Assembly: GCA_013398615.1 (NCBI GenBank)
Contig: VZSR01002420.1
Span: forward strand, 1,080,510-1,144,509
From: Brachypodius melanocephalos
Taxonomy: Eukaryota; Chordata; Aves; Passeriformes; Pycnonotidae
Direction of reading: 5' to 3'
DNA: 64,000 bases
Below are positions 52,083-61,724 of this stretch, one piece after another (position 1 is the stretch's first letter; the number at the start of each line of letters is the position of its first letter). The position numbers and the translations under genes were made by a program. The notes under the pieces are model-generated. The model was not told the DNA's origin. It was given only the letters and a program-made list of their open reading frames with translations, and made no database searches.

Positions 52083-52289
52083 ATGAGAGCCCGGACGAGC
52101 CGCAGCCGCCGCCGCCGCCGGCAGCAGCAGCAGCAGCAGCGGAGGGGGCATCGCCCGGCCCGGCCGCCGCCGCAGTCCCGCCGCGGGGACACCCTTCCTA
52201 TGGGACGACAAGTGAAGGGCTGCTGCCGCCGCCCGCTGCCCGGCCCGCCCCGAGCCTCGGCGCTTCGGCGCGGCAGCGGCAGCTGCTAA
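52083..52289 (+). other. Upstream open reading frame in the putative HHIP leader (68 codons)
   Basis: An ATG at 52083 with A at -3 opens a 68-codon frame ending at TAA (52287-52289), 311 nt before the HHIP ATG. A second in-frame ATG is at 52200. The frame crosses a (GCC)n and (GCA)n triplet tract, giving an Arg run followed by six Gln. It is not in the HHIP frame and looks like no known protein. If the mRNA starts upstream of 52,083 it would act as a translation-dampening uORF. If the start is further downstream it is irrelevant. Confidence 0.35.
52102..52141 (+). repeat. CCG/CAG trinucleotide tract in the HHIP leader region
   Basis: About five GCC triplets are followed directly by six to seven GCA triplets. 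Such tracts vary in length between individuals. Because it lies upstream of the coding region, it affects only the leader and the uORF. Confidence 0.9.
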
Positions 52290-52542
52290 AACCTGTGCCG
52301 CTCGCACAACTTCGCCGGCTTCGAGCATCCTCCCGCCGGGGCTCGGGGGCTCGGTCCCCCCCGTTCCTGCCTCTTCGTGTCCGCCTTTTTGGAAGAAGCG
52401 GGGGTGGCCGAGGTGCTGTTCCTCCGTCGGCGCTTTAACCGCTACTGTTATTCTCCTCCAGACTTTCCCATTCTGGGGGAGGGAGGTGGTTTCCTGATCT
52501 GAAGTGCAAAGAAAAGTCAGTGGGATTCCCCTCCTTCCTTCT

Positions 52543-52566
52543 CCCCCCACCCACCCCCCCACCCCC
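52543..52566 (-). other. G-quadruplex / i-motif-capable tract before the HHIP start
   Basis: Four C runs of 6, 3, 7 and 5 bases are separated by single A's on the + strand. The minus (template) strand therefore has four G runs with one-base loops, a strong quadruplex pattern. The tract ends 34 bases before the start codon at 52601. Confidence 0.85.
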
Positions 52567-52600
52567 GGTTTGGGTGCATTCACACGCTCCCTCAGGCATG

Positions 52601-52864
52601 ATGCTCAAGATGCTGCCGTTTAAGCTGCTGCTGGTGGCCGTGGTTCTGTGCTTCTTCGAGGGGGATGCCAAGTTTGGGGAGAGCGGCGCCCGGAGGAGAA
52701 GGTGCCTCAACGGGACCCCGCCACGGCGGCTGAAGAAGCGGGACCGGCGGGTGCTGTCCCCGGAGGCCCCGGGCGGCGGGGAGGCGATGTGCCGCGGCCT
52801 CTACCCCCGCCTGTCCTGCTGCTCCCGCTCCGAGGCGCAGGGGCTGCCCTACGCCGAGGCCAAG
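52601..52864 (+). CDS. HHIP: HHIP exon 1 coding part (hedgehog-interacting protein, N-terminus)
   Basis: HHIP is a secreted and cell-surface glycoprotein that binds Sonic, Indian and Desert hedgehog and dampens signalling. This exon encodes residues 1-88. Residues 1-23 are a signal peptide with a hydrophobic core (KLLLVAVVLCFF), followed by an Arg-rich stretch (RRRRC at 31-35), a basic segment (residues 42-50) and the first cysteines of the Cys-rich domain (C35, C64, C73, C74). The identity rests on close match to vertebrate HHIP, including MLKML, FFEGDAKFG, GARRRRCLNG and YPRLSCC. The start was chosen at the second of two adjacent ATGs (52598 and 52601) because known HHIP proteins begin MLKML; the first would add one Met. 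The exon ends AAG|GTAGGC, a good donor in phase 0. N37-G-T is a glycosylation sequon. Induction by GLI factors is established for the family. Confidence 0.95.
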
Positions 52865-54672
52865 GTAGGCACCACCTGGGGCTGCGCCGGGCTAAGGGGG
52901 AGGATTTTGGTGTTGTGTTTGGGGGGTTTTTATTATTATTATTTTTGCGCCGAGCCACGCACCGGCCGCGAACCTGCCGCGTTCCCACGCGGGTGGGGGC
53001 GATGCCGCGGCGGGGGGCGGCCGCTCCTGCCCGGGGGGCGAGGGCGCGGCGGGAGCGGGGTCCGGGTGTGGGTCTGGCGCTGCCTCGGGAGGCGCGGGCA
53101 GCCGGCGCAGGTCCCCGCCCGGAGGGGACACGGGCGCCCCGCGGGGGGAGCGCTGTGCCGGCTCTACCGCCGGCTCTGCCTCCCAGTTACTTTTTGTCCG
53201 CAGCGCCCGAGTTTGTGGCGGCGGCTCCGGCGCCGGTCCCGTCCCGGTGCAGCGGGGCCGGGCCGCCCGCAGGTACCGCCGGTGCCCGGGCGCGGCTGCA
53301 GGGAAGGGCAGAGGAGCCGGGCGGGCTCCCGGCAGCGGAGGGGCTGTGCGCTCGCCCGGCGGTGCCATCCGGCTTGGGTTTTTCCTGGGGCGAAAAATCG
53401 TGTCCAGTTTGCTCCTCATGCTTGCTTCGTGAGGGGGTTTGGATAGTGGCTTGATGCCGGTGTAGCAACATTCCGTGATGTCTCCCCGCCTCACGGGCCC
53501 GTGTTCTACTCACGGTTCCGTGTATCGGCGCCGAAAGCCCCCCGAAGTGTACGCTGTGGAACCCCAGCCTCCCGGCTCTCGCCCAGGGCCGGTGTCTCAC
53601 CAGGTGCCGTGAGGTACTCTGCCTTTCCACATTACCTGGCAGCCTCTCTGCCCAATTCCAAGCTGCGGTCATGTGAAGGGAAGCACCTCCTCTGCTCACC
53701 GATTTCTTAAAATTGTCAAGTTCTCTACATCCTTTAGCAAGTTAAATTCTGCTTATCAGCCTGTTGCTTAGGTTTTCAAACGCGTGGGTACCTAACCAGG
53801 CAGGACCGTGTTTGATAAGCTGTGCTGTGCTGGCCAGAGCTGCATCCGGGGGTACGCACAGGGAGGGAAGTTGCTGAATAATGTCATTAAGAATCACTGC
53901 ACATGAAATAAACAATCAGGTATCCTTTAAAAAAAATTTCTTTCCTTTTTTTTTTTTTTTAACATTTTATCCTCCTTTAGGTTTAATTAAGAATTCCCCA
54001 GTTACAACTCTCTAGTTGTTAAGGTCTGAGAGACTCTTGGAAAACTTGTGTTTCAGTCTTGCTGGCCCAAGCATAATAAAAAAAAATACCCAGCCTGAAT
54101 CGAATTTTTATGCTCAGTTCACGGTAGATTTCACTCCATTCTCATGTAAACAGCTTCTACGAATCAACATATGTGTCTGGGTGGTATCTCTCACTTTGTT
54201 TTGTAACAAAAAGCCATATTGCATCATTTAATTTGCTCAAGTCATGCAAATAGGAAAAAATCAATAGGACAAAAAGGGGTCGACTTATCCTCCTCCCCAC
54301 TAAACTGCTGCCCACACACAGAGTCCTGTTGCTTATGGCAAAAGAATAACAACAACACCATTGTGTTTGTTAGTTGGTTCACTAATGGGTGAAACTGGAG
54401 AACATCATTCTCCTTCAGTCCCCGGCTCTGTCCAAATGTTCATGCCTTTTGAGGGAGCATTTGTCCTACCCCCTCTATTCCCAGATGATTGAGAACTGTC
54501 TTACTGCAGGTTTTCAGCTGCAGATCTCTCTTTATTCATACCATATGCAGCCGCAGTTTGAGATTCAAGGCAGATATATTTCTTCATGTTGTCTAGAGAC
54601 AGTGTCATTAGGCTCCTGTGTGATGATTGAATTAAACTATAACCACACACAGATAACCTGAAAGATCTAGCC

Positions 54673-54710
54673 AGGGAAAAAAAAAAAAGGAAAAGGAAAA
54701 AAAGGAGAAA
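54673..54710. repeat. Homopurine tract
   Basis: Thirty-eight consecutive purines of the A-run/GGA type in HHIP intron 1. Low complexity. Confidence 0.9.
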
Positions 54711-55217
54711 TAAATAATAATGACTGGGAAATATGTCCTTAATTCACCCTGTTTGCAATGTGTCAGTGGCATATATGCTACTGAGATTATTCAGTGCTTG
54801 GAGACCCTTGTGGTAATTGGTTGAATGCAATAAACTGGAAGTTCAATTTTGGTTAGTTTTCCATCCCCAGGCAGTTGAAGTGTTTATTCTCTTCTTACTC
54901 TTACTTTAAAAGGTCTTTTAATTCCTTTTCAATGTGTTTTTTTTTTCTTACTGACGGTACTAAAAAGCTGATGTAAATGTGAGGAAGTGACCATATATGC
55001 CACAGTGCCTGTTTCTGAGCTGTTGAACCCATTTTGTATTCTCTTTAAAACGTAAATCACATTTTTTAAGGAATGTTATTTTACAGGGTTGTAAAATCAG
55101 ACTTGTTTTCACCAAAGATTAATTTTTATGAAACTCACAAATCTGCTTTATCATATCTGATAAACGTATATGTTTAAAAAATATGTCAAAATATATGTCA
55201 TTTATACTTGACAGAAT

Positions 55218-55226
55218 AGGGTGGTC
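55218..55226 (-). promoter_or_regulatory. HHIP: GLI-core candidate site in HHIP intron 1
   Basis: AGGGTGGTC on the + strand reads GACCACCCT on the minus strand: the full GACCACCC core with one mismatch at the last base. It lies 2.6 kb downstream of the start codon. A plausible feedback element, but within chance expectation. Confidence 0.3.
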
Positions 55227-57409
55227 ATTACGTAAAAGACATGGCAGAGTATTATGGTATACATTTGAATGTAACTTTTCTAAAAGCACATTTTTAGAAC
55301 TGAGTTCTACCACATTTCCCAAACCAGCTCTTTTAAACTCTGTCATCTACCTACATGATGAAGTGGCCATGCCATTAGCAGAAATCTGAGCACTGCCATC
55401 TTTAAAAAAAAAAATTGACAATGCTCAGTAGACATTCTAATAAGAGGTTCTTGGTTAAGATGCTGAGTCTGTGAGAATTTTTTACCAAATTATTGATTTG
55501 TGCTTTTAAATGAAAATAGCACCTGCAATTTTTTGAACAATAATGGAGTTATCTTAAAGCACAGATACAACATTGCACAGGCTCAAGTAAAATATCTGTG
55601 TCCTGTTGTTGACATTTAACTCTTTCATTTTTCTTGCAATATCCTCTTGTTTATGAAGGGCTACTACATCCCAGCCAAACATTGTAATATCAATTTTTCT
55701 AAAAGTTTGCTTATAGCTTGACAGGCAAAGAAGTCCTCTCTACCTTGGATGGTTTCACAGCCAAGGCTGTCAAGGAATGGGTGAAAAGTAATTGTTTTCA
55801 AGTGTGCCCTTTTACAATCATTTGTTTGCTCTGGCTCTTTCATGAACAAAGGCTATTGTTGAACACATCCAACTAAACAAATAACTCATCTTGGGGTCCC
55901 TTTAACAGCTGCCTTAGTACAATGATCTATTTAAATATTACCCTAAAATTGAAACTGAACTCTTTAATGACATAATCCAGCACTATAATACAGAAGAGGC
56001 ATATGTTCAACTCAACAGCTGAACAATCTCGTCAGCACATGATTTTTAGACATAAATGCTTGTATATCAAATATGGCTTAATGCAATGACTTATTTCACT
56101 GTTTTTTTCCATCTGTTAGCATCAAAATTCTATTGCCTTTCTCTAACTAGGTATGACAGAGTACACAAAACAGATGACAATATTAGTTGTAAAGAATTTC
56201 TGTCTATTGTGTCATCTTCTGTTTCTTCTTCTTTGCACTCTTCCTTCTGTTGATAAACCAATTTAGTATGCTGTGCTTTCCTGTGCATTCCAGGATTTAT
56301 CTTACCTTTAGTCTACTCGGTTTACTTTCATGTGGCTAGAGATTAAAGGATGATCTTACAGATGTTGTAAATTAGTCAGCAGCAGGCATAATCATTATTA
56401 GGCATGTTGCAATAAATGTTTGGAAGTTTTACATATTTTCCAGAGCGCAGTTAGTTTAAACCACTGCAGTTTGATGGTTTCACATATGACTTTAAAAATT
56501 GAAGCAGGAAATTAGTTTACGTTTCTGCAAAAGACCAAAGCCATTGTCAACTTTAAGGTCATTTTCAAAGTAGACATCCAACAGAAAAAGCTTCATTTAA
56601 ATAAGTATTTCAGAATCTGCTTAGAACTGGTTTAGTATATACTCCAGGATAAATACATTATTGATTTTCTGAAATTCAGAATAAAGACTTGTCCTATCTC
56701 CAAGCCAGTACAGAGTTACACATCAGACCTCACACAGAGCAAATGTTACCACCCTATTTTGCTTGAGCATTCTAAAAGTTAAGTAACATTGTACTTGATT
56801 TTCAGATAATTGATTGACTCTCATTCCTTAATCTTCCGATTAGCTATTATATGACCAAGATTCATTCCAGAAATTACATGAGGGGGTGAATTCCTGTGGT
56901 TAATTCCTGGATAGCAGCTGCTCAGGGGGATTAGGATCCTTTTGTCTTAACTTTGAGGACTGAAATGTTGGCAAGCCTGTATCACCAGGCAACGTCAATT
57001 ACGTTTTCCACAAGAAACAGTAAATTAGCTTTGCCATCCTGTAATTTATTTTCTCCCCTCCCTGTTCACAATGTGTTCTGGAGTCTTCCAGTAGAAGTAC
57101 AGTTTTCTATCTGCATCTCTGTGGAGTTAATTCAATAAACAAACTGAATATTTACCTAGTAATACCTTGTGTTTACTTGTACTTCTAAACACACCATCAC
57201 ACTGTTACCACAAGAAAACCTGAGATGAACTCCCTGATGAAAACTTCTGAGACTTCTGCAAGCCAGGTGGTACCCCTGCATGTAGGAAAATACTTTGAAG
57301 GGTCTGTACTCACAGTCCTTTGACAGAAGTACCAAAATGGGTCATTTCATCTTTACTTCAAGAGACAAGTGACATGATGTTCTTAAAAAGTAGCTTTTAT
57401 GGGTGGTGG

Positions 57410-57600
57410 TTTTGCTCATCCCCTATGGGCTTCAGACTTTGTCCTGTTTGGCAGCCAATGACCTGATTGGATTATACAGGCCCCTTCCCTGTATCAGAAT
57501 CTCATCATCCCTTAGGAAAGTCCAGCTAGTGCAGAATGTTGCCTCAGCAGCATGGATTGCTCCAGGTATGTCAAGTCTCTTCTCTACTACCTGGACTGCA
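57410..57600 (+). mobile_element. Possible remnant of an ancient LINE (L2/CR1-like)
   Basis: The plus-strand translation near 57510-57555 reads LRKVQLVQNVASAAW, resembling the LQLVQNAAAR block near the C-terminus of L2/CR1-type reverse transcriptases. The flanks are degraded and I cannot define edges. Old copies of this kind are common in amniote introns. Chance similarity is possible. Confidence 0.35.
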
Positions 57601-59780
57601 ATCCTAGGCAGTACTCAAGTTCAACATTTTAGTTGTTACGTATTTTGGTTATCGTTTATAGTAGTTATAATTGTATTTTTAGTTCCTGTCTTCAAGATTT
57701 ACCATATCTAGAACATCTGAAACTCAAGAAAGAAGACTAAGCTAAAGAATTCTATTACCATGGCCCAAATGGGCAATCTAGCAAAAGGAATCTAAACTTT
57801 TCAGGAGAGAAGAGCCTGTGGCCATGGAAAAAAATCCCCAAAGAATTCAGGACTAATGGAAATCTTTTGCCATACATGCAACATGCAATTAATTGATTGC
57901 TGTCTTAAAGCTTTAAAAAAAATAAAGACAAACCCTTTACAAAATTTGCGAGACAATTATATTCATAAGGAAGGTCTGAAGAGAGATAATAAACTATGTG
58001 TGGCAGATGTTAATCACATTACTTTCCTGCAGGTGCTATGAAGCTTAGGATAGTTTGACAGCAGATAGTCTGAAGAACAGAACATTTAATGCATTTAGTG
58101 ATCCTGGCAAACCTGGAGGAATTCTTTTTGAAGCCAATGGCAGCACATCCAGAATAACAGTAGAAGCCAAATGGTGTTCTTCTAAGCAGTGGTCCAACTT
58201 CCAACACTAAACTTTAGTGCATATTTCAGATGCTCTTTTGACAATATATGTGTGGTAAGACTAAATTTTCCTGGATAGAGTTTGCCTTCTAAATTAAGTT
58301 TATTTTAAATAGGATGTTGTTTAAATGTATGGGCCATATATTGTACAATATTTTGAATACTTACCTGTTTTAAACAATTGAAAGTGCATTTCTCTCAAGC
58401 ATTTGAGGTCTATGTAATTATGCCTTGTAAATAAAAACGCTGAGTTCAGACCTGTGTTATCAAAACACAGCATCCTAGAAGAGAGCTGACCTATGAGACA
58501 GCAAACTCAATCATATCCAGTGTTCCTGCACTAAATAATGTATTTATCAAAAGTAACTTAGATAATTCCCTTTCATGTTACGTGGCAAGGGAATGACATT
58601 GGAAAGTCCTTCTGTAAATCAGCTCAGAGATACAAAATATAGAAAAACTAGCAAAATTTTTAAATGTGTGATTTGCAAATATTTACAAATTTCATACAAT
58701 ACATATACTTACCACATCAGTATTTCTTACAGTCTCTGTTTATAAGTATGTTATATAAATAGCAGAAAGAACCTGAGCTTAGTTTTTGCACTGGAGCAGA
58801 TTCAGACCCTCTCAATGGAGTGAACCCCACTGCCCACCATTGGGATGAATGATCAAAAAACAATACATGTGGTTAACAATAGATTAACAAAGTGCACTGC
58901 ATTCAAAAGCTAATAAAGACAATGATGCTGTTTTCCATTATTTTTCACGATTTGATGACATTGCACTCCTTAGGCTCCTGTGTTTACTTCAACACATCAT
59001 CAGTTGTGGTTTCGTGCCTCTTTAAGTGCTATGCATACATAATATACGCTTTTTTTCAGGACAGAGTTACCTATTGGCACAAACAAGACATTACAAATTC
59101 TACTTTTGCACTTACAATAGAAAAATATGTCTGAAAACATACAGGATTTCCCACCTCCAAAAAGTGTGCATTAGAGAGAGCAAAAAGCAGAGCAGCATTT
59201 AAAGCATGAAAAATCCATGGCACCTGCTGAATTCCACAGCAGTCATTTCAGCAGCCAGACTGTGGTGTCCCTCAAGATACACCTATTTTACAAATACCTA
59301 GACATGGTTTTCCTGATGTGTTCTGATGGGAGAATTTTAATTTTTAGTCTTTAAACACGAGAGTAGGCCACCTTACAAGTTAGGATTTTAGGTATTTCTT
59401 GTAAGAGAAGTGGGTAGGCCTGCTGCTGTAACTCCCTCATAGGAATGATTCCTCTAGTTCAGAGATTGCCTGTGAGATGGCAGGCACAGGTCCTTAAAAT
59501 AACTTGAGTACTGTTATTCTTATCTGAGAAGCAAGCTCAGATCTTATAGAAGGTTCTGTAAGAATCCTCTATAAGAAATCAGAGAAATTAAAATCTCACT
59601 GTACCAATGGCATATTGCGCATTTCATGGTGGTAACTTTTGCACCTCCAGAACAGTGACATTGATAGTAACTCTATTGGTTCCACAAGCATTATTTATGG
59701 CATTAGGCCATGCAATCTGTCTATGTGTAAGATGAGGACACAGGTCACAGGTTTACTTGTCTCTGGTTTGTGGCTTGCAG

Positions 59781-59976
59781 GTCCTTTCTGTTACCAACAA
59801 CACAGAATGTGCGAAGCTACTGGAGGAGATCAAGTGTGCACACTGCTCACCTCACGCTCAGAACCTGTTCCACTCACCTGAGAAAGGGGAAACTCCTGAA
59901 AAAGAACTAATGCTTCCCTACCTGTGCAAAGACTATTGTAAAGAATTCTATTATACCTGCAGAGGTCATATACCAG
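59781..59976 (+). CDS. HHIP: HHIP exon 2 (Cys-rich N-terminal domain)
   Basis: Encodes residues 89-153 plus one base of codon 154 (phase 1 donor). Cysteines at 98, 107, 110, 137, 141 and 148, with the blocks TNNTEC, LLEEIKCAHCSP, LCKDYCKEF and YTCRGHIPG, match the frizzled/folate-receptor-like Cys-rich domain of HHIP. N94-N-T is a glycosylation sequon. The acceptor is TTGCAG|GTC and the donor CAG|GTAAAA. The frame joins exon 1 cleanly (AAG|GTC, K88-V89). Relative to the human protein as I recall it, the differences are conservative and there is no break. The six-bladed beta-propeller that binds Hedgehog, the EGF repeats and the C-terminal tail lie in later exons outside the window. Confidence 0.97.
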
Positions 59977-61515
59977 GTAAAACTCATAACAAAATATGGG
60001 GCTAAAGGATGTCCTGACGTGTTGATATTGCCTGAGCAGTTATAGATCCAGCTTTTAACCAGGAAAAATCCCCACTGATATCCAGGGGAATTTACCCAAG
60101 CAGGGACAGAAAGTCTTCACAGCAGATTTTGTGTAGGAAGGTAGATAGAGGTCTTTCTTGCCGCCTCTTGTTAAACTCGCAATGAAACACACATGGTTTG
60201 ATTGTTGTCAAAGACACCTGAAATTATTACTACCTTTGCTGAAATTATTAAGTAATTATTATTACCTTTGCTGAAATATGAGTATGTTCATTCTAATTAT
60301 GCAAACAAACAGCTGGCCATCCAGAAGACTATTCTAAATGATAGATTCCTTTAAAATGCAAGAAATAAAAGGTCCTGGCTGTTTGCTGTAGCCTCTAAAA
60401 GCTGATGAGTAAAGTGTTTTTTCTGGTTTTGTTACCCTAGAAACTGATGTTTTTTCCACAGGGTTTAAAGCCCATTGAAATCAAAGGGCCTTACTTGATA
60501 GACTTCTGTGATCTTTGAATCACTTCCAGTGTGCTGTTAACAACCAAATTCTTAACTTACCCAACACTTCCTCAGTGTAGTCAGTGGAGTTAGCTGGACA
60601 TAACCAAAAGCAGAGTTTGCCCTGTGTTGTCTGAGGCAGTCACCAAATGTGTGCTATCACTTGTAACTGTATCAACAAAATAACCGCAGAAGATGGCTCT
60701 TTTAGAAACACTGTCTTAGGACACTATTATGTTAAATAACATCTTTGGTATTCCCAATAGTAAATTATTTATATGTTTAAGACTGTCATTTTTAAACTAT
60801 GCTTTTTTCCCTGTCCAAACACTACTTATAAACAATGCCACACAGGAGAAAATAATTAAATTGGTTAAGATTTTTTTTTTTCCTTTAAACTAGCAACACA
60901 GACTGGAAAAAAGGACTTGGTAATGAGATGAAAAATGAATTTGTGAATAGTCACTTTTAACATATGAACACAGCTTTGTAATATAATATAAACATATTTG
61001 AGTAAAGGGGATAGTTTAAGTGGATGGGATTTGGAGGACGGTTTTTTAATTGCATGTGTACAGTGTGTACTTGTTTTCTCTGAAACCCCAAGAGTGCAGG
61101 GATTTTTTGCAATGTTCTTTTATTGACTTGAGAAAACATTTTGAATTGACTTACTTTTTCCCTTTACTGTGGTTTAACATGTATCTCAACCCATTCAAAT
61201 ATGAAAATATTATTATTGTCTTTATAAACTAAGAGATGTTTCTAAGGCTTTCTTAAACCAGCTGTTTCTTGCTCTTTATCACATTCCCCAAAGCAAAGCA
61301 GAATAGATCATGGTTGCCAAGACTGCCTGCTGAAGAGTGATAACAGATTAGATATTGTAAATGTTTGGCCCATATAAGAAGTCAGCACAAAGACATTTTG
61401 ACATGTAGTTTGTAGCTAGCACAAATGATTTTCATATTCTGCAGAGTGAGACCCTCAGAGTTGTTTTGTGCAATTCTCTGTTTATGAGGAAACAATTTGT
61501 TTAACTGAAAAAAGT

Positions 61516-61562
61516 GGAAGAGGGAAAAGGGGGAAAGAAGGAGGAGGAGGAGGGAGAGAGAA
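61516..61562. repeat. 47-base homopurine (GGA)n-type tract
   Basis: Uninterrupted purines including GGAGGAGGAGGAGGG. Such tracts can form triplex DNA and are length-variable. It lies about 150 bp before the exact GLI motif. Confidence 0.9.
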
Positions 61563-61715
61563 TGAGAAAAGGGCTGAGCAGCACAGGAGCTACAGCTACA
61601 GGAACCTCGCTCCTCAGATCAACATATGTGGTGACGAATGACAAATTTATTTTTCTACAAAGTTTGTGTATATGTAAAACTGCTGAAGTGCATCAAGATG
61701 TCAAGTGCTTTTTGT

Positions 61716-61724
61716 GACCACCCA
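61716..61724 (+). promoter_or_regulatory. HHIP: Exact GLI consensus site in HHIP intron 2
   Basis: GACCACCCA matches the canonical GLI-binding 9-mer at every base. It sits 1.74 kb after exon 2 in a gene known to be directly induced by Hedgehog/GLI signalling. A random exact match is expected about 0.5 times in 64 kb on both strands, so the motif is suggestive rather than proof. Confidence 0.5.

Larger units (their letters stand above)
51430..53600 (+). promoter_or_regulatory. HHIP: CpG island spanning the HHIP promoter, leader and exon 1
   Basis: CpG dinucleotides are rare in the rest of the window but dense here, peaking at about 51,550-52,400 and 52,670-53,400. The island surrounds the first coding exon and extends about 0.7 kb into intron 1, as expected for the promoter of a vertebrate developmental gene. 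Long open frames on both strands inside it (for example 406 codons on + at 51218-52438 and 359 codons on - at 51504-52583) come from GC-rich, stop-poor sequence and overlap each other, so I do not call them genes. In mammals an antisense noncoding RNA (HHIP-AS1) starts near this promoter. I see nothing here that proves or disproves one. Confidence 0.9.
52865..59780 (+). other. HHIP: HHIP intron 1 (6,916 bp)
   Basis: Bounded by a GTAGGC donor and a TTGCAG acceptor. The first 0.7 kb belongs to the CpG island and is GC-rich; a short TAT repeat lies near 52,930. The rest is AT-rich. It holds a 15-base T run (53946-53960), a 38-base pure purine tract (54673-54710), a GLI-core site (55218-55226), a possible ancient LINE remnant (about 57,410-57,600) and otherwise no recognised feature. 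No additional coding exon is seen on either strand. Confidence 0.9.

Noticed and set aside
51218..52438. 406-codon plus-strand open frame before HHIP (and an overlapping 310-codon frame at 51079-52011)
   Set aside because: Lies in the CpG island, where GC-rich DNA has few stops. It is rich in Pro/Arg/Ala, has no domain, and overlaps several other long frames on both strands.
51504..52583. 359-codon minus-strand open frame in the CpG island
   Set aside because: Same cause: low-complexity Ala/Arg/Gly/Pro composition and no recognisable family. An antisense noncoding RNA may exist here but this frame is not evidence for it.
52648..53454. 268-codon frame overlapping HHIP exon 1 in another frame
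   Set aside because: A shadow of exon 1 and the GC-rich start of intron 1. The HHIP frame is clearly the real one.
57400..57408. TGGGTGGTG as a further GLI site
   Set aside because: The mismatch falls inside the GACCACCC core (CACCACCCA on the minus strand). Several equally weak matches occur elsewhere (for example near 1395, 35990 and 54178).
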